Shown here piece after piece: positions 23,701-29,852 of a stretch of DNA of 29,852 bases; position 1 is the first letter of the stretch; every line of letters begins with the position of its first letter. Both the position numbers and the translations under genes were made by a program. The notes under the pieces were generated by a model, which was not told the origin of the DNA, searched no databases, and saw only the letters and a program-made list of their open reading frames with translations. The stretch covers positions 1-29,852 of the forward strand of contig JBMOOH010000017.1 of NCBI GenBank assembly GCA_049323795.1, in the 5' to 3' direction. Source of the DNA: JAOADN01 sp049323795. GTDB taxonomy: Bacteria > Pseudomonadota > Alphaproteobacteria > Rhodobacterales > Rhodobacteraceae.

Positions 23701-24525
23701 TCAGGTCAGGCCGCGGATGACCGCCCGGGCCGCGTCGCGCAGCGGCGCGACGGTCTCCGACAGGATCGCAGTCCGGTCGAAGCGCGACCCGTCCCGGTTC
23801 ACCGCCTCCCGGAGCGCCCTTCCCCAGATCATGCGCAGCTCGGTCCCGACATTGAACTTGCAGAGCGCCGTCCCGCGCGCCAGGCGCTGTCGCATCGCCG
23901 CGGGGACGCCGGACGCGCCGTGCAGCACAAGCGGGAGGCCGGGCACTGCCGCCGCGATCCGCGCCAGCGCCTCGACATCGATCCGCGCCGATGCCTCCTG
24001 CATCAGGTGCAGGTTTCCCACCGACACGGCCAGCGCATCGATCCCGGTCGCGGCCATCTCGGCCGCTTCGGCAGGAGAGGTCGCGACCGAGGCCGCGCCG
24101 CCGGAATAGCCGACGACCCCGAGTTCCGCCTCGACCGATACCCCCGCCTTGCGGGCAAGCGCCACCACTTCGGCCGTCCGGGCCACGTTCCGGGCGAGCG
24201 GAAGGGCGGATCCGTCGAACATGACCGAGGTGAAGCCGCAGTCGATCGCCGCCTGGCAGACCTCGGGCCCTTCCCCGTGATCGAGGTGCGCGACGACCGG
24301 AACGCCTGCCCCCTCTCCCAGCGCACGGAACATCGCCCCCATCACGGCGAGCGGGGTATGCCTGCGGCAGTTCGGGCCGGCCTGCAGGATGACGGGCTGG
24401 CCCTCGGCCTCGGCCGCCTCGACGAAGGCCACGGCGTCCTCCCAGCCGAGAACCACCAGGCCGGCGACCGCGCGGCCCTGCGCGAGCGCGGGCCGAAGCA
24501 CCTCGGACAGGGTGGCCATGGTCAT
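23701..24525 (-). CDS. Class II fructose-bisphosphate aldolase-family protein, IolJ-like
   Basis: A 274-residue zinc aldolase. The catalytic Asp and first zinc His are D82-H83 in AHLDHGE. SVMFDGSALPL and VEAELGVVGYSGG follow. The other likely zinc ligands are H173 (VSVGNLHLM) and H202 (VLHGASGVP); phosphate-site residues sit in CKFNVGTELR. The usual GTxHGxY stretch reads GNLHLMQ, a notable change. Coupling to iolB (ATGA overlap) and iolC suggests it splits 6-phospho-5-dehydro-2-deoxy-D-gluconate to DHAP and malonate semialdehyde, the IolJ step. A tagatose- or fructose-bisphosphate aldolase of another pathway is the alternative. Confidence 0.85.
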   Translation of the reverse strand: MTMATLSEVLRPALAQGRAVAGLVVLGWEDAVAFVEAAEAEGQPVILQAGPNCRRHTPLAVMGAMFRALGEGAGVPVVAHLDHGEGPEVCQAAIDCGFTSVMFDGSALPLARNVARTAEVVALARKAGVSVEAELGVVGYSGGAASVATSPAEAAEMAATGIDALAVSVGNLHLMQEASARIDVEALARIAAAVPGLPLVLHGASGVPAAMRQRLARGTALCKFNVGTELRMIWGRALREAVNRDGSRFDRTAILSETVAPLRDAARAVIRGLT

Positions 24526-25364
24526 CTGAACTTCGCGACCATGTCCTTGATCCCCGGTATCGTCTCGACCTGGTGGGCGTGGCTTGGCTGGAAGAACTGG
24601 ACAAGCGAGCGCTGGGACAGTCCCCCGAGAATGGTGAAATAGTACATTTCGTACCCCGGCAGCACGCAGCAGGGGTGGTATCCCCGATCGATCACCACCG
24701 TCGATCCGTCCACCACGTGATACGCGTCCCCGGGCTTCCCGTCCTCGCGCTGGAGCATCTGGAGACCCGACCCGTGCGGGGGGTTGAAGCGGAAGTTGTA
24801 CACCTCGTCGTGCCGGGTCTCGACCGGCAGACGGTCTTCGTCATGCTTGTGGCTCGGAAACCCCGACCATCCCCCTGCCCCGACCGTGTAAAGCTCCGAC
24901 ACCAGCAGCCGTCCGACCCGTCCGTGGTGCTTCTGACCCAGGATGTGCTTGATCTTCCTGTGCGTCTTGGTGTCGTCCGAGCCATACTGGATCGGGTCGA
25001 TGTCGCCCTCGCGGACCGCGAAGGGCTGATGCCGCCGGTCGGTCCGCGCCCCGGCCACGAATATCTCGGCCCTGTCGCTGGCGCAGACCACCGTCGCCGC
25101 CACGCCGAGCGGAACATAGACGCCCTCGGGCTCGCCGTCCCACACGTTCAGCCGGCGCTTGCCGATCCCTCCGAAGACTTCTCCGTCGATCCCCACCTCC
25201 ACGGTGCCGGTGGCCGGGACGATGCATGTCTCGTACCCCGGGACGTCCGAGATCACGCTCTCGCCCCGGCCGAGGCGCAGGATGTTGAAGTAGCAGAGCG
25301 GCACGCGCGGATCGTCCCGCCCGACGATCGCTGCGTTGCGGTTGTCAAACGGCGGTATGTGCAT
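24522..25364 (-). CDS. iolB: 5-deoxy-glucuronate isomerase
   Basis: A 280-residue bicupin of the KduI/IolB family that converts 5-deoxy-D-glucuronate to 5-dehydro-2-deoxy-D-gluconate in inositol catabolism. GGWSGFPSHKHDEDRLPVET holds the metal-binding His/His/Glu set of the C-terminal cupin, followed by HDEVYNFRF and RGYHPCCVLPGYEMYYFT with the last His. Start ATG 25364 lies 20 nt inside the end of iolC, so the two overlap. The aldolase gene overlaps the other end. This is the most diagnostic inositol gene in the window. Confidence 0.95.
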   Translation of the reverse strand: MHIPPFDNRNAAIVGRDDPRVPLCYFNILRLGRGESVISDVPGYETCIVPATGTVEVGIDGEVFGGIGKRRLNVWDGEPEGVYVPLGVAATVVCASDRAEIFVAGARTDRRHQPFAVREGDIDPIQYGSDDTKTHRKIKHILGQKHHGRVGRLLVSELYTVGAGGWSGFPSHKHDEDRLPVETRHDEVYNFRFNPPHGSGLQMLQREDGKPGDAYHVVDGSTVVIDRGYHPCCVLPGYEMYYFTILGGLSQRSLVQFFQPSHAHQVETIPGIKDMVAKFR

Positions 25365-26331
25365 TCCGGTGCGACCTCATGAAGGCATCGAGCTGGGCGC
25401 GATTGGGCGAGGCGGGCGCGCACCCGATGCCCGAAACGACGATCGCCGCGGCGGCGCTTCCCTGCCGGAGCGCCTCATCCAGCCCGTCGCCGCGTCCGAG
25501 GGCCGAAAGCATCCCACCGAGAAAGGCATCCCCCGACCCCATCGGCTTTCTGGCCGCCGCCGGAAAGACGGGTGTCTCGACCATCCCCTCGGGCGACCAC
25601 GCGACGGACCCCCGGGCACCCATCTTGTAGACCGCGATCCCGCCACGGATCCGGGAAAGTTCCCTTGCGCAATCCGCACCCTGAGCCGAATTCCCGCCAA
25701 GCAGCGCGAACTCCTCCTCGTTGCCCACGACAATGTCCGACCGCTCCGCCATGTCGCGGCAGACCGCCCCGGCCTCGTCCTCGGACGCCCAGGAATAGGC
25801 CCGGTGGTCGATGTCGAACACCACGGCCGCGCCGGCCCGCCGCGCCATGTCGGCGGCGCGGCGGGCGGCATCGCGCGACGGCTCGGCAGCGAGCGCGGTG
25901 CCCGTCACGACCAGTGCGCCGAGCCCGGCGAAATCCACCCGCGCCACGTCCTCGCCGGTCAGCGACAGGTCCGCCGCGCCGTTCCGGTAGATCACCGTCT
26001 GCGTGCCCTGCAGCCGGGTCTCGGTCACGGCGAGCGAGGTCCGCCGTCCGCCGCCGGCCACCGAGATCCATGCCGTCCCGATGCCGTAGCGCGCGCATTC
26101 GTTCAGCACGAAGCGACCCACCGCGTCGTCCGACACCCGCGTGAGCAGCGCCGCCGACGACCCCAGCCGCGAAAGCTGGGCGGCGACGTTTCCGGCCGCC
26201 CCCCCGAGGGCCGTCACGAATCTCGCCGCGCGGTCCGCCGGCGTTCCCGGCGGATCGGCGTAAAGGTCCATGCCCGCGCGGCCGAGCACGACGAAGCTGT
26301 CGCGGCGGAGCCGCTGGAAAAGGCCGTCCAT
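25345..26331 (-). CDS. iolC: 5-dehydro-2-deoxygluconokinase (PfkB family)
   Basis: A 328-residue sugar kinase. FVVLGRAGMDLYADPPGTPA and VTALGGAAGNVAAQLSRLG are the substrate end; the ATP/anion-hole motif near residue 270 is PMGSGDAFLGGML, keeping the catalytic Asp but with Ser for the usual Ala in GAGD. The product phosphorylates the IolB product before aldol cleavage. ATG 26331 with GGAGG 4 nt upstream was chosen; an in-frame ATG at 26355 lacks a ribosome site. This is a free-standing kinase, not the IolC-DUF2090 fusion often seen in alphaproteobacteria, consistent with a separate class II aldolase next to it. Confidence 0.88.
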   Translation of the reverse strand: MDGLFQRLRRDSFVVLGRAGMDLYADPPGTPADRAARFVTALGGAAGNVAAQLSRLGSSAALLTRVSDDAVGRFVLNECARYGIGTAWISVAGGGRRTSLAVTETRLQGTQTVIYRNGAADLSLTGEDVARVDFAGLGALVVTGTALAAEPSRDAARRAADMARRAGAAVVFDIDHRAYSWASEDEAGAVCRDMAERSDIVVGNEEEFALLGGNSAQGADCARELSRIRGGIAVYKMGARGSVAWSPEGMVETPVFPAAARKPMGSGDAFLGGMLSALGRGDGLDEALRQGSAAAAIVVSGIGCAPASPNRAQLDAFMRSHRNAHTAV

Positions 26332-26354
26332 CCCGCCTCCCGGCCCGTCACGCA

Positions 26355-26384
26355 TTGACGTGCCGGACAACCGGACGATATGCG
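26355..26384 (+). promoter_or_regulatory. Candidate promoter/operator in the divergent iol gap
   Basis: TTGACG at 26355-26360 is followed after 17-18 bp by ATATGC/TATGCG (26378-26384), a plausible promoter for the plus-strand dehydrogenase genes. Inside the spacer CCGGAC occurs twice in direct repeat separated by AA (26363-26376). Just downstream GTTGCAAC is palindromic. The 109-bp gap separates the two divergent halves of the sugar locus, so a shared regulator site is expected here. No regulator gene is in the window. Confidence 0.35.
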
Positions 26385-26440
26385 TTTCGCGCCCGGTTGC
26401 AACAGCGTCCGGAGCCGGGGGGAGGCATCGGGGGAGGGCC

Positions 26441-27547
26441 ATGCGCGCGATCGGCATCGGGATCGTCGGCGGCGGATACATGGGCAAGGCCCATGCCGTC
26501 GCCATGTCGGCCGTGGGCGCGGTGTTCGGCACCGCCCTGCGCCCCCGGCTCGAGATGATCGCGGCGGCGTCCGACGCCTCGGCCGCCCGCTACGCCGCCG
26601 CCTTCGGTTTTGCCCGCTCGACCGGCGACTGGCGCAGCCTCGTCACCGACGACAGGGTCGAGGCGGTCGTCATCGCGACGCCGCAGGAAACCCACCGCGA
26701 GATCGCGCTTGCCGCTTTCGCCGCCGGAAAGCCGGTTCTCTGCGAAAAGCCGCTCGGTGCCTCGCTGGCCGACGCCGAGGCGATGACAGAGGCCGCGGAA
26801 CGCGCGGGCGTCGCCAGCATGGTCGGGTTCAACTACATCCGCACCCCGGCTTCGCAGTTCGCCCGGCACCTCGTCGCGACCGGGGCGATCGGACGGGTTG
26901 TCTGGTTCCGGGGCGAACATGCCGAGGATTTTGACGCCGACGGGGCCCGCCCTGCCGGATGGCGCAACTTCGGGCGCGCAAACGGGACGATGGGCGACCT
27001 CTCGCCGCACATGATCAACGCGGCTTTGGCGCTGGTCGGACCGATCGCCGCGCTTTGCGCCGACATCGAGGCCGTCCACACCGCCCGTCCCGGCGCGGAG
27101 GGGCGCGCGGCGAACGACGATCAGGCGCAGTTCATGTGCCGCTTCGGGAACGGTGCGATGGGCCACCTGTCCTTCAGCCGGATCGCCCACGGCCGCAAGA
27201 TGGGCTACGCCTATGAAATCACGGGCACGACCGGCGCGATCCGCTTCGATCAGGAAGACCAGAACGCGATCTGGCTCTATCGCGCCGAAGGCCCGGACGC
27301 GGAACGGGGCTTCCGCAAGATCCTGACCGGGCCCGAGCATCCCGACTATCTGCCGTTCTGCCAGGGACCGGGACACGGGACAGGCTATCAGGACCAGATC
27401 ATCATCGAGGCGCGCGACTTCCTGACGGCGATCGGGACCGGCAAGCCCGTATGGCCCACGTTCCGGGACGGGCTGCAGGTGATGCGGGTCATCGATGCGG
27501 CGTTCCGGTCCGATGCGGGCCGAATCTGGGTAGAGGTGCACACATGA
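26441..27547 (+). CDS. Gfo/Idh/MocA-family NAD(P)-dependent dehydrogenase (inositol-type)
   Basis: A 368-residue oxidoreductase. The Rossmann motif GIVGGGYMGKAHA is at 7-19. The EKP motif gives catalytic K103 (CEKPLG), and D186 and H190 (GDLSPHMINAA) complete the triad typical of inositol dehydrogenases. The C-terminal alpha/beta domain includes FSRIAHGRKMGYAYEITGT. GGGGAGGG sits a few nt upstream of ATG 26441. It is coupled to the TIM-barrel gene by an ATGA overlap. Oxidation of a cyclic polyol (myo-, scyllo- or chiro-inositol) is the best guess from the neighbourhood; the substrate cannot be read from sequence. Confidence 0.9.
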   Translation: MRAIGIGIVGGGYMGKAHAVAMSAVGAVFGTALRPRLEMIAAASDASAARYAAAFGFARSTGDWRSLVTDDRVEAVVIATPQETHREIALAAFAAGKPVLCEKPLGASLADAEAMTEAAERAGVASMVGFNYIRTPASQFARHLVATGAIGRVVWFRGEHAEDFDADGARPAGWRNFGRANGTMGDLSPHMINAALALVGPIAALCADIEAVHTARPGAEGRAANDDQAQFMCRFGNGAMGHLSFSRIAHGRKMGYAYEITGTTGAIRFDQEDQNAIWLYRAEGPDAERGFRKILTGPEHPDYLPFCQGPGHGTGYQDQIIIEARDFLTAIGTGKPVWPTFRDGLQVMRVIDAAFRSDAGRIWVEVHT

Positions 27548-28428
27548 TCCGCGTCGGCAACGCGCCCTGTTCCTGGGGCGTCGAATTCGCAGACGATCCG
27601 CGCAACCCGCCGTGGCGGCGCGTCCTCCGGGACTGCGCCGAGGCCGGATACCGCGGGATCGAGCTCGGCCCGGTGGGCTTCATGCCCGAGGACCCGGCAG
27701 AGCTTGCCGACGGGCTGTCGGAACACGGCCTGACGCTCATCGGCGGCGTGGTCTTCCGGCCGTTCCACGACCCCCTGAAATGGCACGAGGTGCAGGATGC
27801 GGCGCTCCGCACCTGCCGGGCGCTCGTCGCCCATGGGGCCCGCCATCTCGTGCTGATCGACTCGATATCGGCGCGGCGGGCCCCCACCGCCGGGCGCGCG
27901 GCCGAGGCCGAGCAGATGGACGCGGCCGAATGGAAAGGCTTCGTCTCCCGCTTCCGCGAGGTTGCCAGGATGGGCGTCGATCGCGGCCTGACGGTCGGCA
28001 TCCATGCCCACGCGGCCGGTTTCATCGACTTCGAGCCCGAACTCGAACGGCTTCTGGACGAGATCGACGAGTCGCTCCTGAAGATCTGCCTCGACACCGG
28101 CCACCACTCCTATGCAGGGTTCGATCCCGTGGCCTTCATGCGCCGCCACATCGGGCGCATCTCGTACATGCATTTCAAGGACATAGACCCGACGGTGAAG
28201 GCCCGCGCCATCGCCGGCAGGACCGGCTTCTACGACGCCTGCGCCCAAGGCATCTTCTGCAACCTCGGGAAGGGCGACGTGGACTTCGCGGGAGTTCGTC
28301 AGGTGCTGCTCGATGCGGGGTTCGAAGGCTGGTGCACGGTGGAGCAGGACTGCGATCCCGCCGGGCCGACCTCGCCCGTGGACGACGCGCGGGCGAACCG
28401 CGCCTACCTCGCCTCGATCGGTTTCTGA
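27544..28428 (+). CDS. TIM-barrel sugar isomerase/epimerase or inosose dehydratase-like protein
   Basis: A 294-residue AP-endonuclease-2/xylose-isomerase-like barrel starting IRVGNAPCSWGVEFADDP. Likely metal ligands are D184 (CLDTGHHSY), H210 (YMHFKDID) and E267 (TVEQDCD). The fourth, usually a Glu after an HxHxGT strand, appears to be Asp162 in HAHAAGFIDF. Homologues are variously annotated as IolE (inosose dehydratase), IolI (inosose isomerase) or IolH. The APCSWG opening separates it from classical Bacillus IolE. It is coupled to the dehydrogenase before it, and a second dehydrogenase follows after 12 nt, so it probably works on the keto product of one of them. Confidence 0.88.
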   Translation: MIRVGNAPCSWGVEFADDPRNPPWRRVLRDCAEAGYRGIELGPVGFMPEDPAELADGLSEHGLTLIGGVVFRPFHDPLKWHEVQDAALRTCRALVAHGARHLVLIDSISARRAPTAGRAAEAEQMDAAEWKGFVSRFREVARMGVDRGLTVGIHAHAAGFIDFEPELERLLDEIDESLLKICLDTGHHSYAGFDPVAFMRRHIGRISYMHFKDIDPTVKARAIAGRTGFYDACAQGIFCNLGKGDVDFAGVRQVLLDAGFEGWCTVEQDCDPAGPTSPVDDARANRAYLASIGF

Positions 28429-28440
28429 AAGGATCACGGA

Positions 28441-29613
28441 ATGCGTCTCAAGTGGGGAATGATCGGCGGCGGCGAAGGCAGCCAGATCGGTCCGGCGCAC
28501 CGGATCGCCGCAGGCATGGACGGACTCTACGACTTCGCGGCGGGCGCGCTCGACGTGAACCCCGGCCGCGGCCGCGACTTTGCCCGGCGCCTCGGCGTGA
28601 CGGCGGACCGCGCCTATGGCGACTGGCGCGAGATGCTCGCCGGGGAACGGGGTCGGGCCGACCGCATCGACCTCGTGACCGTTGCCACCCCCAATGCCAC
28701 CCACTACGAGGTCGGCAAGGCGTTCCTGCAGGCCGGGTTCCACGTCCTCGTCGAAAAGCCGATGACCGTCACCGTGGACGAAGCCGAGGATCTGGTCCGC
28801 ACCGCCCGCGCCGCGGGGCGCATCTGCGCGGTGAACTACGGCTATTCGGGCTATGCGCTCGTCCGGCACATGCGGGCGATGGTTGCCCGCGGCGACATCG
28901 GCGCGGTCCGCCTTGTCGTGGCCGAGTTCGCGCACGGCCACCACGCGAATGCCGCCGATGCCGACAACCCCCGGGTCCGCTGGCGTTATGATCCGGCACA
29001 GGCGGGCGTCTCGGCCCAGTTCGCCGACTGCGGCATCCACGCGCTCCACATGGCCAGCTTCGTGACGGGCCAGGAGGTCGAGCGGCTGTCGGCCGACTTC
29101 GCCTCGTGCCTGCCCTCACGCAGGCTCGAGGACGACGCGATGGTCAACTTCCGGATGTCGGGCGGCACGGTCGGACGGCTCTGGACCTCGTCCGTCGCGA
29201 TCGGGCGCCAGCACGGGCTGGGCCTTCAGGTCTTCGGCGAGACCGGCGGCCTGCGCTGGGCGCAGGAACAGCCGAACCAGCTTTTCCACATGCCGCTCGG
29301 CGGGCGCCTTACCGTGATCGAGCGCGGCGAGGGCGGACTTTCCCCCGAGGCGGACCGCGCGAGCCGCGTCACCGTGGGACATGCCGAGGGCATGCCCGAG
29401 GCCTTCGCCAACATCTACCGCGATCTCGCCGACGGAATCCGCGCCGCCGCGGCGGGACGGACGGCGGACCCCGCGCTGACCCTCTACCCCCGCGCCGAGG
29501 ACGGGCTCCGGTCGATCGCGGCGATCCACGCGGCGGTTTCCTCGGCGAGAGAACAGGGCGCCTGGGTCGATGCCCGCCCGCCGATGTTCCGGTCCCAGAC
29601 CGGGACGGCCTAG
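28441..29613 (+). CDS. Second Gfo/Idh/MocA-family dehydrogenase
   Basis: A 390-residue oxidoreductase only distantly like the one at 26441. The Rossmann loop is GMIGGGEGSQIGPAHR (6-21). Catalytic K106 is in VEKPMT, and D196/H200 in FADCGIHALHM. It belongs to the subgroup with the IGPAHR loop and a long C-terminal domain (SVAIGRQHGLGLQVFGETG). AAAGGA lies about 9 nt upstream of the ATG. A pair of dehydrogenases around an isomerase suggests oxidation-isomerisation-reduction, as in interconversion of inositol stereoisomers. The stop is followed at once by insertion-sequence DNA. Confidence 0.9.
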   Translation: MRLKWGMIGGGEGSQIGPAHRIAAGMDGLYDFAAGALDVNPGRGRDFARRLGVTADRAYGDWREMLAGERGRADRIDLVTVATPNATHYEVGKAFLQAGFHVLVEKPMTVTVDEAEDLVRTARAAGRICAVNYGYSGYALVRHMRAMVARGDIGAVRLVVAEFAHGHHANAADADNPRVRWRYDPAQAGVSAQFADCGIHALHMASFVTGQEVERLSADFASCLPSRRLEDDAMVNFRMSGGTVGRLWTSSVAIGRQHGLGLQVFGETGGLRWAQEQPNQLFHMPLGGRLTVIERGEGGLSPEADRASRVTVGHAEGMPEAFANIYRDLADGIRAAAAGRTADPALTLYPRAEDGLRSIAAIHAAVSSAREQGAWVDARPPMFRSQTGTA

Positions 29614-29852
29614 GCGGTGTCCTCATTTAAGGGATTCCCTGCTGGGCTGAGTTCTGATTCAAGATCGAAAACGGAGGCGATCTTGCGCAGGCGAACGCTG
29701 AGCGATGCGCGATGGCTGCGGGTAAGCCGCCGGTGCCGGGCAAGAAGGGCGACCGTGGCCGGAGCGGTCGGATAACCGGCTGTTTGTCGACGCCTGTCTC
29801 TGGCTGGCGCGGGGCGCCACACCGTGGCGCGACCTGCCGCTGGAACCCGCAC
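29614..29852 (+). mobile_element. Left part of an IS5/IS427-type insertion sequence (cut by the window edge)
   Basis: Base composition drops in GC right after the dehydrogenase stop. The stretch 29614-29680 is non-coding and AT-richer, fitting an IS end. A transposase-like reading begins near 29683 and runs to the edge. The exact terminal inverted repeat cannot be fixed because the other end is outside the window; TGTCCTCATTTAAGGG near 29617-29632 is the likely tip. Confidence 0.6.
29683..29852 (+). pseudogene. IS5/IS427-family transposase start, two apparent frameshifts
   Basis: From TTG 29683 (GGAGG 5 nt upstream) the frame reads LRRRTLSDARWLR. From about 29727 the homologous reading moves to PPVPGKKGDRGRSG, and from 29771 to DNRLFVDACLWLARGATPWR and DLP. 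Together these match the conserved N-terminus of IS427-type transposases (LTDAQW...LLPGK..D.GR...DNRLFVEAVLWIARTGAPWRDLP). Each step shifts the frame by -1, as a one-base loss would. The C-terminal DDE residues lie outside the window. Confidence 0.65.

Noticed and set aside
1..29852. Composite transposon bounded by the two terminal insertion sequences
   Set aside because: The left element is IS3-type and the right one IS5/IS427-type, and the interior is mostly housekeeping genes.

Overview
This window is chromosomal DNA from a GC-rich alphaproteobacterium, most likely a member of the Rhodobacteraceae/Paracoccaceae. The basis is the very high GC, the order of the riboflavin genes (nrdR-ribD ... 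ribE-x-ribB-ribH-nusB), a RibB with a decayed RibA-like C-terminus, the run SPOR lipoprotein-dacA-tmk-holB-tatD-MBL hydrolase, and IS3- and IS5-type elements of the kind common in that group. This placement rests on recalled gene order and protein families, not on a search.

Layout. Positions 1-950 are mobile-element debris: the start of an IS3-type OrfA on the minus strand, then a decayed large serine recombinase that ends against a tRNA-Ser(UGA) gene on the minus strand (951-1040). Positions 1316-7961 (+) form a tight housekeeping run: a DPBB/SPOR lipoprotein, a D-Ala-D-Ala carboxypeptidase, thymidylate kinase, DNA polymerase III delta', a TatD nuclease, a PhnP-like metallo-hydrolase and an AEC transporter. 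Most junctions are short gaps or ATGA/GTGA overlaps. Positions 8038-10167 (-) hold a 2OG-Fe(II) oxygenase, rpmB (L28) and the GTPase meaB. hrpB (+, 10294-12762) then runs head-on into the rib operon.

The riboflavin locus (12767-22670, -) is nrdR, ribD, ribE, an unnamed gene with an apparent frameshift, ribB, ribH and nusB. It is split: a three-gene capsule module on the opposite strand (kpsS, a Wza/KpsD-type outer-membrane export lipoprotein, kpsC; 16545-21104) lies between ribD and ribE. The leader of ribB carries an 11-bp G-rich tandem repeat that could fold into a G-quadruplex. A TOD1/MUCI70 (DUF616) glycosyltransferase gene (22867-23610) separates this locus from an inositol-type sugar locus.

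Positions 23701-29613 are a divergent sugar catabolic locus. iolC, iolB and an IolJ-like class II aldolase run on the minus strand. A Gfo/Idh/MocA dehydrogenase, a TIM-barrel isomerase/dehydratase and a second Gfo/Idh/MocA dehydrogenase run on the plus strand. Together they suggest oxidation or epimerisation of an inositol-like polyol feeding the IolB-IolC-IolJ steps; iolD, iolA and a transporter are not in the window. The right edge (29614-29852) is the start of an IS5/IS427-type transposase with two frameshifts.

I see no phage, CRISPR array, defence system or clearly unprecedented multi-gene system. The most unusual signals are the G-rich helical-turn repeat before ribB, the capsule module inside the riboflavin operon, the frameshifted gene in that operon, and the oxygenase downstream of rpmB.
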